A stretch of 64,000 bases of DNA from Arthrobacter castelli DSM 16402 (GTDB lineage Bacteria; Actinomycetota; Actinomycetes; Actinomycetales; Micrococcaceae), in the NCBI RefSeq assembly GCF_000430705.1, contig NZ_AUMN01000005.1, positions 62,001 to 126,000 on the forward strand, in the 5' to 3' direction. The position numbers and the translations under genes are program-made. This document shows, one piece after another, positions 15,684 through 25,472 of this stretch; within the stretch, counting starts at the first letter, position 1; the number at the start of each line of letters is the position of its first letter. Under the pieces are notes generated by a model. That model was not told the origin of the DNA, made no database searches, and saw only the letters and a program-made list of their open reading frames with translations.

Positions 15684-17720
15684 ATGTCCGCCACGCCAGA
15701 GACTGTTCAGGCTTCAGCCACCATGCGGTCCGCATACGCCCTGCTGGGCAGCGCCGAGGTTGCGGCAGCGCGCCGGATCCTCGCCGACGCCGGGTACGTC
15801 GGAGATGGAACCCGCTTCGCATACTTCGGACTGCTTGATCCGCCCCGCGATGGAGAGACCAGCCCCGCACCATGGCAGGCCGCGACCCCGGACAGCCCAG
15901 CCCCGGACAGCGCCGTCCCGGACGGCGCAGCCACCCGCCGGGTGAGGGCGCTGCTGCACGACGTCGACGGCGGAGTCCCGGCCGACGTCGTCGTCTCCCT
16001 GACGCGCGGCACGGTCGAATCCGTCGTCGAACTCGACACCAGCGTCACCGGCGAACTGCCCGTGCTGGACGAGGACTTTGAGGCCGTCGAGCAGATCCTG
16101 GCCGGCAACGACGAGTGGCTGGCCGCGCTCGCCACGCGGAATCTCGACGTCGAGAAGGTGCGGGTGGCGCCGCTGTCCGCCGGGGTCTTCGAATACCCTC
16201 AAGAGAAAGGGCGGCGCATTCTACGAGGGCTGGCCTTCGTGCAGGACTTCGACGAAGACAGCGCCTGGGCCCACCCGGTCGACGGCCTGGTGGCCTACGT
16301 CGATACCGTCAATCGCACTGTGGACCAGGTGCTCGACTTCGGTCCTGTTCCCATCCCGGAGGAAAGCGGAAACTATACCGACCCGGAGATGACCGGGGAA
16401 CTGCGCACCACCCAGAAGCCCATTTCCATCACCCAGCCCGAAGGCGTCAGCTTCACCCTCGAAGACAACCACATGGAGTGGGAGAAGTGGAACTTCGACA
16501 TCGGATTCGACGCCCGCGAAGGCGTGGTGCTGCACAACATCGCCTTCCGCGACGGCGAGCGGAACCGGCAGATCATCAACCGCGCCTCCATCGCCGAAAT
16601 GGTGGTTCCCTACGGTGATCCGTCCCCCGTCCGTTCCTGGCAGAACTACTTCGACACCGGCGAATATCTCGTTGGCCGCTTCGCCAACTCCCTCGAACTC
16701 GGCTGCGACTGCCTGGGAGAGATCACCTACCTCAGCCCCGTGCTCGCCGACGAGCGCGGCAACCCGCAGGAGCTGAAGAACGCCATCTGCATCCACGAGG
16801 AAGACGCCGGCATCCTCGCCAAGCACAGCGACCTGTGGAGCGGGGTCAGCTACACCCGCCGCAACCGGCGCCTGGTCGTCTCGTTCTTCACCACCGTGGG
16901 CAACTATGACTACGGCTTCTATTGGTACCTGTACCTGGACGGCACCATCGAGTTCGAAGCCAAGGCCACCGGCGTCGTCTTTACCAGTGCCTATCCGGGC
17001 ACTGGCGACTACAGGTCACAGATGGCGCCCGGCCTCGGGGCCCCGTACCACCAGCACCTCTTCTGCGCCCGGCTGGACATGGCCGTCGACGGACCCGCAA
17101 ACCGGGTTGAGGAGGAGGAAGTTGTCCGTGAGCCGACGTCGGAATCCAACCCCCGCGGCAACGCCTTCAGCCGGCGCCGCACCGCCGTCGTTCGCGAATC
17201 CGACGCCGCTCGTACGGCCGACCAGTCCAAGGGCCGCGTCTGGCGGATCACCAACCCTCAATCGCCCAACCGGCTGGGGGAGCCGGCCGCCTACACCCTG
17301 TATCCATCCGGACTGCCGACGCTGCTGGCCGACGACGACTCGTCCATCGCGGCCCGCGCCACCTTCGCGACTCGCGACCTGTGGGTGACCCGGTACGCCG
17401 AGGACGAGCGGTACCCGGCCGGCGACTTCGTCAACCAGCACAGCGGCGGCGCCGGTCTGCCCCAATACGTGCAGGCCGACCGCGACCTGGATGGCCAGCA
17501 CATTGTTCTCTGGCACAGCTTCGGCCTGACCCACTTCCCGCGCACCGAGGACTGGCCGATGATGCCGGTGGACACCGTCGGATTCAAGCTCAAGCCATCG
17601 GGCTTCTTCGACCGCAACCCAACCCTCGACGTCCCGCCGCCTGCCACCGCGTGCCACTGCGGCGGGGACGACGGCGGCAGCTGCCACTGCGGCGACGACG
17701 ACGGCGGCAGCTGCCACTAA
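15684..17720 (+). CDS. Copper amine oxidase with Cys/His-rich tail
   Basis: A 678-residue primary-amine oxidase converting R-CH2-NH2 and O2 to aldehyde, ammonia and H2O2. The cofactor tyrosine is Tyr408 in [11 protein letters not shown], the motif self-processed to topaquinone. The copper ligands are His456 and His458 (HQHLF) and His617 ([14 protein letters not shown]), and the catalytic base is Asp324 (NYFDTGEY). The final ~25 residues are unusual: a repeated [19 protein letters not shown] pattern ending SCH, encoded by an exact-length 30-bp tandem repeat. This could load or buffer copper. No signal peptide is seen, so the enzyme is probably cytoplasmic. The amine permease behind it fits substrate uptake. 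Confidence 0.95.
   Translation: MSATPETVQASATMRSAYALLGSAEVAAARRILADAGYVGDGTRFAYFGLLDPPRDGETSPAPWQAATPDSPAPDSAVPDGAATRRVRALLHDVDGGVPADVVVSLTRGTVESVVELDTSVTGELPVLDEDFEAVEQILAGNDEWLAALATRNLDVEKVRVAPLSAGVFEYPQEKGRRILRGLAFVQDFDEDSAWAHPVDGLVAYVDTVNRTVDQVLDFGPVPIPEESGNYTDPEMTGELRTTQKPISITQPEGVSFTLEDNHMEWEKWNFDIGFDAREGVVLHNIAFRDGERNRQIINRASIAEMVVPYGDPSPVRSWQNYFDTGEYLVGRFANSLELGCDCLGEITYLSPVLADERGNPQELKNAICIHEEDAGILAKHSDLWSGVSYTRRNRRLVVSFFTTVGNYDYGFYWYLYLDGTIEFEAKATGVVFTSAYPGTGDYRSQMAPGLGAPYHQHLFCARLDMAVDGPANRVEEEEVVREPTSESNPRGNAFSRRRTAVVRESDAARTADQSKGRVWRITNPQSPNRLGEPAAYTLYPSGLPTLLADDDSSIAARATFATRDLWVTRYAEDERYPAGDFVNQHSGGAGLPQYVQADRDLDGQHIVLWHSFGLTHFPRTEDWPMMPVDTVGFKLKPSGFFDRNPTLDVPPPATACHCGGDDGGSCHCGDDDGGSCH
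17652..17711 (+). repeat. 30-bp tandem repeat, two units, in the amine-oxidase tail
   Basis: Two 30-bp units (17652-17681 and 17682-17711), each beginning TGCCACTGCGGCG and ending CGGCGGCAGC, encode the Cys/His/Asp-rich repeat. A partial third unit contains the stop codon, and GCAGCTGCCACC recurs twice more just after the stop. Repeat slippage has probably lengthened the protein end. Confidence 0.8.
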
Positions 17721-17848
17721 TGCAGAAGCAGCTGCCACCAAGGGGAGAGCAGCTGCCACCCATCAACGACAAGTCCGCCGCCTGAGTACGAAAAGAACTG
17801 CAACATCAATCGCGCCTGCTGGGGGCAAGCTCAATGAGGAGTAGGAAA

Positions 17849-19366
17849 ATGGATCACACGCATACCCGGGAAGAACCGGAGGCACGGTCATCCCTGCGCG
17901 GAGGCCGGCTCGGCGTCATCGGCATCGTGTTCTTCGTCGTGGCCGCCGCGGCGCCGCTGGTGGGGATGACCGGCGCCGTTCCCATCGCCATCGTGCTGGG
18001 CAATGGGGCCGCCGCGCCGGGCGCCTATCTCGCCGTCGGGCTGACACTGCTGCTGTTCAGCGTCGGCTACGCGGCGATGAGCCAGCGTGTCACCAACGCC
18101 GGGGCGTTCTTCGCCTACATCGGTCGGGGGTTGGGGCGGCACCTCGGGCTCGGCGCCGCATTCGTCTCGCTGATCGCCTATATCGGCATTCAACTGGCGA
18201 TCTTCGGATTCTTCGGCGGGCTGATGTCCGGGCAAATGGCAGCCCTCGGCGTGGATCTGCCCTGGTGGTTCTGGACGCTGGCCGCCTGGCTGGTGATCAC
18301 TGCACTGTCCTTGGCAAGTGTCGACGTCGGCGCCAAGGTCCTCGGGGTGCTGATGCTCCTCGAGCTCGCTTCCCTGGTGGTCACCGCCATCGCCATCCTG
18401 ATCGACGGCGGCCCCGCGGGATACGATTTCGCCGCCTCCTTCTCGCCGAGCGCCATCCTTGTTGGAGGCCTCGCGGGCTCGGCCGGTATCGCCTTTGCGT
18501 TCGCGTTTGCCTCCTTTATTGGCTTCGAAGCCACCGCTATCTATGGTGAGGAATCGAAGAACCCCAAGCGGGTCGTGCCACGGGCGACCTATCTCGCCGT
18601 CGGCGTCATCACCACGCTGTTCGCGGTGACCGCTTTCGCACTGGTCACCGGCATGGGTGCCTCATCCGTGGTGGCCAAGACAGTTGAGTATTCAACGGTC
18701 GACGGCGTCCCGCTGGCTGATCCGGCAGCGGTGCTGTTCACCCTCGCCACCCAATATGTCGGCTCCTGGATGGCAACCGTGATGAGCGTGCTGGTGATTT
18801 CCAGCTTGTTTGCCGGCGCCCTCGCGTTCCAGAACGCCGCCTGCCGGTACGTCTTCGCGCTTGCCCGCGGCGGGGTGCTGCCCCGCGCGCTGGGCGGAAC
18901 CAACGCCAACGGTGCGCCACAGCGGGGCTCATTGACGACGTCGGCCGTCACCGCCGCCGTGATCATCACCTTCATCATCGCCGGGCTTGAACCAGTGCTG
19001 CACATGTTCTATTGGTTCAGCGGCCTCGCCGTCGTCGCCATTGTGCTCATCGAAGCGCTGGTCTGTGTCGCCGTCATCGCCTTCTTCCGTCGCCACCGGG
19101 ACGGCGAGAACATCTTCACCACGACCATCGCGCCGCTCATTGCCATGGCCGGCCTGCTAATCGGCGAATACCTGTTGATGTCCCGGTTCGGCCTGCTCGC
19201 CGGAACAACCGCCGAAGGCGTCGACCCGGCAGCGACCTCGTGGGGCTTGAGCCCGCTCGGATGGGTGCTCGTGCTGCTGCCATTCGCCGTGCTGCTGGTC
19301 GGCTGGATGCTCTCGCACCTGCGCCGGCCCGAAAACGAGGCGTTTGTCCGGGACGAGCTGTCCTGA
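17849..19366 (+). CDS. APC-superfamily amino acid/amine permease
   Basis: The ATG at 17849 is chosen because the GAGGAG beginning at 17837 is its ribosome site; an in-frame ATG at 17834 would lie before that site. The 505-residue protein has about 12-14 membrane helices. It opens with the APC text GVIGIVFFVVAAAAPLVGMT and carries the conserved FASFIGFEATAIYGEESKNP in helix 6. The family exchanges or imports amino acids and amines with protons or sodium. Its position 128 bp after the amine oxidase suggests that it imports the oxidase's substrate. Confidence 0.9.
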   Translation: MDHTHTREEPEARSSLRGGRLGVIGIVFFVVAAAAPLVGMTGAVPIAIVLGNGAAAPGAYLAVGLTLLLFSVGYAAMSQRVTNAGAFFAYIGRGLGRHLGLGAAFVSLIAYIGIQLAIFGFFGGLMSGQMAALGVDLPWWFWTLAAWLVITALSLASVDVGAKVLGVLMLLELASLVVTAIAILIDGGPAGYDFAASFSPSAILVGGLAGSAGIAFAFAFASFIGFEATAIYGEESKNPKRVVPRATYLAVGVITTLFAVTAFALVTGMGASSVVAKTVEYSTVDGVPLADPAAVLFTLATQYVGSWMATVMSVLVISSLFAGALAFQNAACRYVFALARGGVLPRALGGTNANGAPQRGSLTTSAVTAAVIITFIIAGLEPVLHMFYWFSGLAVVAIVLIEALVCVAVIAFFRRHRDGENIFTTTIAPLIAMAGLLIGEYLLMSRFGLLAGTTAEGVDPAATSWGLSPLGWVLVLLPFAVLLVGWMLSHLRRPENEAFVRDELS

Positions 19367-19459
19367 CCGTCGTATCGGGGGCGCAGAGCGCCAGATCCAT
19401 AGCCGGAAACCGGTCCGGCGACTAAAATGGAGAGCAACGGTTCCAAGGATGTGAAAGCG

Positions 19460-19684
19460 ATGACTGGGCACCGAAGTTTTATCGACATATGGATGCGATC
19501 AACCGGCAAGTTGGCCAGGTTGTTCGGCGAAGCTGACCGCGGCGACCCCAAGGCGCCGATTGTGCACAAGCACGATGCGTACGAGAATGAGTCGGACCGG
19601 GAATTGCGCGACATCGAAATCGAAACCGACACCGAAGGCCACCATTATGCGGTCCGGAAGTCGGGCAGAACCTGGCATAAGTAG
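19460..19684 (+). CDS. Small hypothetical protein, charged C-terminus
   Basis: The likely start is ATG 19460 (MTGHRSFIDIWMRSTGKLA) with AAGGA about ten bases upstream, giving 74 residues. The first third is amphipathic and the rest is strongly charged (DRELRDIEIETDTEGHHYAV), ending RTWHK. I recognise no family. It is short but has codon use typical of the region. Confidence 0.55.
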   Translation: MTGHRSFIDIWMRSTGKLARLFGEADRGDPKAPIVHKHDAYENESDRELRDIEIETDTEGHHYAVRKSGRTWHK

Positions 19685-19909
19685 GCCACGTTGGCATGGC
19701 GAATGAAGCTTGGTTGCGTTGACACGGTCGCAGCTGTGGCTCGGCTTGTGCGCCCGGGCTGTAAGTTAAGCCACCCACTTCTGCAGCGCGTGGGGCTTTA
19801 GTTCTTAACAGCTTCGGCCGGGATGGATCGCGGATTTTCGTTATCTGCTTGTTATTTTTTGGGGTCTGATTCTTCTAAAACTGTCGGTGCTCGATGGTTG
19901 ACTATTTTT

Positions 19910-21766
19910 ATGACGGTTCGAGTGGATGGTGACGACGACGGCGGCGGCCAGCCGGGTGCCGGTGCTTCCGGTGCGGGCGGGTGGTTTTGGTTGTCGGGGT
20001 GGTCGATGTCCGATGTTCAAGATGGGTGGCAGGGCCTGGGCGTCGAGCTGGATCTGCGGGTCGATATTGCCCGCGCTGCCGGGTTCAAGGAGGTGCCGGT
20101 GCTGGCCCGGGGGATCGTGGATGGGCTGGCCTGCATTGAATCGGAAGATCTGGATTATCGGCAGGCGGTGAATCTGCTGGACGAGGCGTCCAGGCTCGCC
20201 TCCGCGGCTGAGGCGTTGAAGGTGAGGGCGGTTTCGCGGGTGTGTGCCACGGCCGGGGACCGGGTCGGTGAGGAAGATGTGTTGCCTCCGGCGGGGCCGG
20301 ATGCCGACCAGTTGGCGTCCATGGTCGCGGAGTCGGAGATCGGCACGGTGCTGGATTTATCGAAGCGGGCGACGGACAAACTGATCGGGCACAGCCGCCT
20401 GCTCACGACCGGCCTGCCGGTGACCCTGGAGGCTCTGGCGCAAGGAACGTTGCATCCGGATCAGGCTGAGGTGATTGCCGATCAGTGCGGGACCCTCCCG
20501 CGTGAGGCGTACCCGGGGTTTGAGGCCGAGATGGTGGGCTTCGCTCCGGGGAGGGCGAAGCACCTGGTCGCGGCGAAGGCACGCAGGGTGCGGGAACGCT
20601 CCCACCCGGAGACGATCACCCGCCGTAAGCAGAAGGCTGCCGCTGATCGGATGGTGGTGGTGGAGCCGGTCGAGGACGGGATGTGCTGGTTGAGTATGTA
20701 TTTGCCGGCCGAGGCTGCCACCGCGGCGTTCAACCGGCTGACGGGATTGGCGCGTTCGTTACAGGGCCCCGGAGAACCCCGTGATCTCGCCCAGTTGCGC
20801 GCCGATGTGGCAGCGGACCTGCTCCATACCGGCACCGGCACCGGACTACCGCCAGCGGCCCTGACCGGCAGCCCCAACGATGGGTTCTACGGCACAAACC
20901 CGCCACCGGGGGCCCCGACCGGACCCGCAGCACCCGGAATAGCCGGAAGCACCGGATCGGCCGGCCCCGGTGGTGCCGGACCACCCGGCGGCGTTGATCC
21001 GCCTGCCGGTGGTGATCCGCCGGGTTCGGGTCGGATTCCGAATTATGCCGGGATTAAGGCTGAGGTGACGGTAGTGGTGCCGGTGCTGACCCTGATGGGG
21101 TTATCGGATGAGCCGGCCGATCTGGAAGGGTACGGTCCCATCGATGAGGACACCGCCAAACAGTTGGCCGCGAACGCTCCGTCGTTCAAGCGGTTACTCA
21201 CGCATCCGGAGACGGGGGCGCCACTGTCGTACGGGCGGGACAGCTATGCGGTGCCGAAGGACCTGCAAAGAATGGTGCGGCTGCGCGACCGGACGTGTCG
21301 CGGGTACGGGTGCAACAAAGCCGCCCGTCACTGCGACCTCGACCACACCGTCCCATACCCGACAGGGCAAACCGAACTGACGAACCTCAAGCCGTTGTGC
21401 AAACCCGGCCATGCCCTCAAGACCGCGAAACTCTGGCGGGATATCCAGCACCGCGACGGCAGAGTGGACTGGACCTCACCGGCCGGCAGGAAATACTCGA
21501 ATACCCCCGAAGGCCCACTACCCGAAATGCGGGCAGTACCCGACATCGCCACCCTGCTCAACAAAGCCAAAAACCAGAGCAAGCCTTCCCCGTCTGGCGG
21601 AAATGCTATGGGCGGTGGAAGGAAAGGGGGCGGAATCGATCCGTGGGAAGTGCCCAACGCCAAGAAACAAAACGAGGGCGCCGCAGATGCCACGATCACA
21701 AACGGCGGCACGACGATCATGAACCGCGGAACGCCGGCAATCGATCCTGACGAAGCACCCTTCTAG
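19910..21766 (+). CDS. DUF222 / HNH-endonuclease protein ('13E12'-like), copy 1
   Basis: A 618-residue protein with an N-terminal all-helical DUF222 domain (LARGIVDGLACIESEDLDYR to about residue 300), a low-complexity Gly/Pro linker near 340-380, and a C-terminal HNH motif. The HNH part is RLRDRTCRGYGCNKAARHCD, LDHTVPYPTGQTELTNLKPL, then CKPGHALKTAKLW. The family is multicopy in actinobacteria and often treated as a selfish or repeat gene; its biological job is unsettled. The start could instead be ATG 19994 or 20008. A second, divergent copy lies at 53902-55677. Confidence 0.9.
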   Translation: MTVRVDGDDDGGGQPGAGASGAGGWFWLSGWSMSDVQDGWQGLGVELDLRVDIARAAGFKEVPVLARGIVDGLACIESEDLDYRQAVNLLDEASRLASAAEALKVRAVSRVCATAGDRVGEEDVLPPAGPDADQLASMVAESEIGTVLDLSKRATDKLIGHSRLLTTGLPVTLEALAQGTLHPDQAEVIADQCGTLPREAYPGFEAEMVGFAPGRAKHLVAAKARRVRERSHPETITRRKQKAAADRMVVVEPVEDGMCWLSMYLPAEAATAAFNRLTGLARSLQGPGEPRDLAQLRADVAADLLHTGTGTGLPPAALTGSPNDGFYGTNPPPGAPTGPAAPGIAGSTGSAGPGGAGPPGGVDPPAGGDPPGSGRIPNYAGIKAEVTVVVPVLTLMGLSDEPADLEGYGPIDEDTAKQLAANAPSFKRLLTHPETGAPLSYGRDSYAVPKDLQRMVRLRDRTCRGYGCNKAARHCDLDHTVPYPTGQTELTNLKPLCKPGHALKTAKLWRDIQHRDGRVDWTSPAGRKYSNTPEGPLPEMRAVPDIATLLNKAKNQSKPSPSGGNAMGGGRKGGGIDPWEVPNAKKQNEGAADATITNGGTTIMNRGTPAIDPDEAPF

Positions 21767-21983
21767 GCCGTCGCGGTTCCATCGTGTCGTATTGGCAGGG
21801 TTTCCCGTCGGCCAGGCTGGCCAGTTCACTCACGACGATAGGGATGCGGCAAGTGGAAATGTTTGGAGAGGCAGGGCAATGGGGCCTTCCGCTGCACGAA
21901 TGCGGTAAAGCGGCAATTGTTCCTGCTCGCCCGAACAACCATGCGTCTGTCTCCGGGATGGCGTGGTGAAGAAGCGGCCGCGT

Positions 21984-22289
21984 TCAATTCCGGTTAGGTG
22001 AGAGTATTCGCTCGGATCCAGCCATCCACGCAGCGAACACCAGGTAGCCGGCTTCGAAAGCGAGGAGGTCGTCGTCCCATCGTCGGACATTTCCGGCCCG
22101 GTCGGCGCGCAGCAGCAGCACACCTCCTGCGACGTTCATAACTGCCCAAACACCATTGACCACCGGACCGGATGCTGCGCCGGCCAGTGGGGTGAGATGT
22201 CGCCGGCCGGCAGCGGCAGTTGCAATGTGGGGAGCGCTGTTCGCCATAAGCGCCCCGGCGATAAATGATCGGATCCTCGCAGTCTTCAT
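21984..22289 (-). CDS. Small membrane protein of unknown function
   Basis: A 101-residue protein with three hydrophobic stretches (SFIAGALMANSAPHIATAAA, VVNGVWAVMNVAGGVLLL, AFEAGYLVFAAWMAG). The early 'NSAPHI' and the repeating Gly/Ala helices resemble small actinobacterial membrane proteins with no assigned function. A GTG just before the ATG could also start it. It stands alone between a DUF222 gene and a divergent membrane protein. Confidence 0.6.
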   Translation of the reverse strand: MKTARIRSFIAGALMANSAPHIATAAAGRRHLTPLAGAASGPVVNGVWAVMNVAGGVLLLRADRAGNVRRWDDDLLAFEAGYLVFAAWMAGSERILSPNRN

Positions 22290-22578
22290 CACACGGAGCC
22301 TATTCCCGTCTCACAGTCACGGCAAGGGTTGTCCCTTCGGGTGGATTTTGGATTTTACCGGCCAAGTCCGTCCGCCGTCGCAAAACTTGTTTCTTCAAGT
22401 ACTACGTGCTATCGTTTTATGCGGCAACAGTCGTGCCTACACCCGCCATACCGAACCGGGACAGGTGTCCCGTAAAAATGTCGGAGCCGCACCATAGTGT
22501 TTGTCTCGTGAGGCTCACATGGTCTCACCGGTCCCTGTAAACAGGGCCGTTCATCATTCGCATCTCTAGGGGAAAACA

Positions 22579-23448
22579 ATGTCGAATAATCAATACAACC
22601 CTGCTCCGGGGCCGGAAGCAGCTTACGGTTATCCGCAGCAGCCTCCGGCTCCGCGGCCCAACGGGCTGGGTGTGGCCGCCCTCGTCGTCGGCATCGTGGC
22701 CATTGTGCTGGCCATGATCCCGCTCCTCGGAATGGTCGCGTTCTTCCTGGGGCCAATCGCAGTCATTCTGGGCGTTATCGGCCTCTTCCTGAAGAACCGC
22801 AAGAAGGGCATGGCGATCACCGGCACCATCCTGGGGGTTTTGGCCGTGATCATCGCTGGCATCTGGACAGCAGCTCTCGGCGCTGGTGTCGACGCTATGG
22901 ACAAGTCGTTGAATACCGGGCAGAGCGTGGAGGCGCCGGCCAATGAAAACGCTGCAGCCGACGATGCATCCGCCGAAAAGGCTGCAGCCGACGATGCGCC
23001 CGGCGACAACTCGTCCGCCGACGAGGCGCCGGCCGGGGAAGAGGCAAAACCTGCCTTTCCCGGCGCGCAGCAAAGTGACGTCGTGGGTAAAGCCGGAGAC
23101 GAGCTGAAGCTGGGCGACGTGACTGTCACGTCCTCTGCGCTCACAGCGGGCAACGCGGCCATGGGGCCAACCCTGTGTTCGACGGTTTCTTTGACCAATA
23201 ATTCGGAGGAAACGATCGATTTCAACGCCTTCGATTGGAAGATGCAGGAACCGGGCGGGACAATCCTGAACACCGGTGTGATGGGCAGTGACAACGCCCT
23301 CAGCGGCGGTCAAATCGCGCCGGGTGGAACGACGAGCGGTGATGTCTGCTTCGACAGCAAAGGCGCTCAGTCCGGCACCTATGTGATGCTATACGAACCC
23401 ATCTTCTCGTTCTTCTCCGATCGAGGTGCATGGATTAACGAACGCTGA
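22579..23448 (+). CDS. DUF4190-type membrane protein with extracellular DUF4352-like domain
   Basis: A 289-residue protein. It begins with a Pro/Gln/Tyr-rich cytoplasmic stretch (about 1-35). Two helices of the DUF4190 type follow (GLGVAALVVGIVAIVLAMI and FFLGPIAVILGVIGLFLKN), then a third (GMAITGTILGVLAVIIAGIW). An Ala/Asp/Glu-rich linker with internal AADDA repeats leads to an Ig-like DUF4352-type domain with LKLGDVTVTSSALTAGNAAM and VSLTNNSEETIDFNAFDWKM. Such proteins are anchored with the sandwich domain outside. Function is unknown. A 13-bp tandem repeat crosses its stop codon. Confidence 0.8.
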   Translation: MSNNQYNPAPGPEAAYGYPQQPPAPRPNGLGVAALVVGIVAIVLAMIPLLGMVAFFLGPIAVILGVIGLFLKNRKKGMAITGTILGVLAVIIAGIWTAALGAGVDAMDKSLNTGQSVEAPANENAAADDASAEKAAADDAPGDNSSADEAPAGEEAKPAFPGAQQSDVVGKAGDELKLGDVTVTSSALTAGNAAMGPTLCSTVSLTNNSEETIDFNAFDWKMQEPGGTILNTGVMGSDNALSGGQIAPGGTTSGDVCFDSKGAQSGTYVMLYEPIFSFFSDRGAWINER

Positions 23449-23482
23449 ACCACTGCGCTGAACCACTGCGCTGAACCACTGC
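23444..23482. repeat. 13-bp tandem repeat, three perfect copies across a stop codon
   Basis: GCTGAACCACTGC is repeated three times without change. The first copy contains the TGA stop (23446-23448) of the DUF4190-type gene, so the duplication did not change the protein. Confidence 0.9.
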
Positions 23483-23510
23483 GCGGAGCGTACTTCTTCG
23501 TGGATCGTGT

Positions 23511-23555
23511 GAGAGCCGCAGCCGGACGTGGTCCGGCTGCGGCTCTCTGGTCTTT
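23511..23555 (+). terminator. Strong hairpin terminator
   Basis: GAGAGCCGCAGCCGGAC at 23511-23527 pairs perfectly over 17 bp with 23531-23547 around GTG, followed by a T-rich tail (TGGTCTTT). It ends the DUF4190-type gene and faces a converging operon. Confidence 0.85.
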
Positions 23556-23589
23556 AATAGCGCGCGGTCGGTCCTCAACAGCGCCCGTC

Positions 23590-23619
23590 TGTTCGACATC
23601 GCAGTGTTCGACATCGCAG
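23590..23619. repeat. 15-bp tandem duplication
   Basis: TGTTCGACATCGCAG occurs twice head to tail at 23590-23604 and 23605-23619, between the terminator and the end of the converging membrane-protein gene. Confidence 0.85.
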
Positions 23620-23623
23620 CTCG

Positions 23624-23914
23624 CTATTTACGCCGTCGTTTGGAAGTTGCCACGTACAACACGGGCGCAAGCACGGCGCCAGCGAGGGCACCCGCGCCCG
23701 GCAGGGAGGCCAGCCACATGAAGGCTGCAGCGTCCCCCGGGTTGGCGGCGTTGAACGCGAATCCGGCGAATAGGCCGACAACCATCTCGACGGCTATACC
23801 CAGAATGAACCCCGCGATGGCGCCGAGGGGAACGCTGAGCAGCACTATGCCCGGTCTGGTCCCACGCCTGCCGTGGCTGGCGTAGTCCGGTGCCTGGAAC
23901 GGGTCGTTATTCAT
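23624..23914 (-). CDS. Small membrane protein, last gene of the copper-oxidase operon
   Basis: A 96-residue protein with a polar N-terminus, a long hydrophobic stretch (GIVLLSVPLGAIAGFILGIA continuing to FAGFAF), a second helix (SLPGAGALAGAVLAPVLYVA) and a basic tail SKRRRK. Its ATG lies inside the last codons of the multicopper oxidase, an 8-bp overlap that implies coupled translation. The family is not recognised. Its place suggests that it works with the oxidase. Confidence 0.7.
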   Translation of the reverse strand: MNNDPFQAPDYASHGRRGTRPGIVLLSVPLGAIAGFILGIAVEMVVGLFAGFAFNAANPGDAAAFMWLASLPGAGALAGAVLAPVLYVATSKRRRK

Positions 23915-25472
23915 GACTGTGCATCTCCTTCATGTTGAGCGTCCTGGGTGCGGACTCGACCTGATCCGGGTCCACCACCGTGAACTGGCCCATCATTCCG
24001 CGGTCCTCGTGCCACAGCAGGTGGCAGTGGTACATGTACGGCACACGCGGATTGGTGTACGTGCCAAAGGGCACGGCGATCCGGGCCGCGGATTTGCCGG
24101 GCAGGAAGATGGTGTCCTTGGACCCCGTCAGTTCCGGCGGCGGAGCGTGGCCGTCGACTTCGAGTACTTGGAACTGGACGTCATGGATGTGGAAGTTGTG
24201 CGGTTGCCCGGCGACGTTCCGCACGGTCCAGACTTCGAGGTTGCTGGCCGGCACCACGGTGTCGATCCGACCCATGTCCATCTGCTTGCCGTTGATCTCG
24301 ATGCCATCCAGGACGAACTCGCGTTTGGTTGCAGATGCATCCGGCCGGAGGGGTTCGACGGCGGCCAGCCGGGCTGGCAGTGGGCCGCCGGGCTCAAGCG
24401 CCGGGCGGGCACGCAGCTGGAGCACGTCCATCCGGTCGTTGCCTCCCGCTCCGGTGGTGAGGAAACCGGCGCCCAATTCCTGCGGCGCCGAACGCAGCGT
24501 CGTGCGTGATCCGGGTTTCATCCGCACGATGATCTCGGCCCGCTCGGCGGGGGAGAGGACGATGTTCTTCATTTGCCGGGGGCGGTCCAGCAATCCGCCA
24601 TCGGTGCCGATCAGGTCGAAGCGGCGGCCGTCGTCGAACTTAAAGTTGTAGATCCTTGCACTTGACCCGTTGAGGATACGCAGCCGCACCAAGTCGGTCT
24701 GCACGTCCAGGTAGGGTGCGTAGGTCCCGTTGACGAGGAGGTTGTCACCCAGGAAACCGTTGATCCCGCGGTAACTGGTGGTGAACTCTCCCTCGTCGTC
24801 GAAGGAGCGGTCCTGGACGATCACCGGCACGTCGTCGACGCCGTACCGACCGGGCAGGTCCAGCCGGTCCGATTCGTCGTCGTCAATGATGAACATGCCG
24901 GCCAGTCCGTTATTGACGTGGTCCTCGGTTTCGCCGTGCGGATGCGGATGATACCAGAGGGTCGCGGCCTGCTGGTGGATGGTCCAGTGCGGATGCCACT
25001 GTCCGCCCGGGCGCACGGGCTGATGCGGGGTGCCGTCCATTTCGGCGGGCAGGTGCATGCCGTGCCAGTGCACGGTGGTGGTTTCATCCAGCTCGTTGCG
25101 GACATTGAAACGCACCTTTTCACCCCGGCGGGCCCGCAGCGTCTCGCCCAGATACGACCGGTTGAACCCCCAGGTCGGCGTCTGCTTTCCAGTCAGGAAC
25201 TCCGTGGTTCCGGCGTGTGCGGTGAGGTCGAAGGTCCGGACGCCATCGCCGTCGACCGTCGAGGCGGCCAACGCAGGGATCCGCAGCGGGTTATTGAACG
25301 TGATGTCGCCGACGGTGTTGATCGCATCGCGGGAGTACGGGACGCAGCCGGCGCTGGCCAGCAGCGTGGCCGCGGCCGTTCCGAAGAGGATCGTGCGGCG
25401 GGTGACTGTCGATGGAACGCCGTGGACCGGCCGTGCGCCCATGGGTCGGGCTCCGTTCCGGTCGCCGCTCAT
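23907..25472 (-). CDS. Multicopper oxidase (CueO/CotA-like), Tat lipoprotein
   Basis: The 521-residue protein starts at ATG 25472, which overlaps the upstream stop as ATGA. An RR signal (TRRTILFG) precedes a lipobox (LLASAGC), so it is exported folded and lipid-anchored. Three cupredoxin domains carry the four copper motifs: HWHGMHL, WYHPHPHGE, HNFHIHDVQF and YHCHLLWHEDRGM, with Met as the axial type-1 ligand. Such enzymes oxidise Cu(I), metals or phenols with O2. A membrane protein on each side forms its operon, and a two-component system is divergent. Copper detoxification is the likeliest role. Confidence 0.94.
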   Translation of the reverse strand: MSGDRNGARPMGARPVHGVPSTVTRRTILFGTAAATLLASAGCVPYSRDAINTVGDITFNNPLRIPALAASTVDGDGVRTFDLTAHAGTTEFLTGKQTPTWGFNRSYLGETLRARRGEKVRFNVRNELDETTTVHWHGMHLPAEMDGTPHQPVRPGGQWHPHWTIHQQAATLWYHPHPHGETEDHVNNGLAGMFIIDDDESDRLDLPGRYGVDDVPVIVQDRSFDDEGEFTTSYRGINGFLGDNLLVNGTYAPYLDVQTDLVRLRILNGSSARIYNFKFDDGRRFDLIGTDGGLLDRPRQMKNIVLSPAERAEIIVRMKPGSRTTLRSAPQELGAGFLTTGAGGNDRMDVLQLRARPALEPGGPLPARLAAVEPLRPDASATKREFVLDGIEINGKQMDMGRIDTVVPASNLEVWTVRNVAGQPHNFHIHDVQFQVLEVDGHAPPPELTGSKDTIFLPGKSAARIAVPFGTYTNPRVPYMYHCHLLWHEDRGMMGQFTVVDPDQVESAPRTLNMKEMHSHE

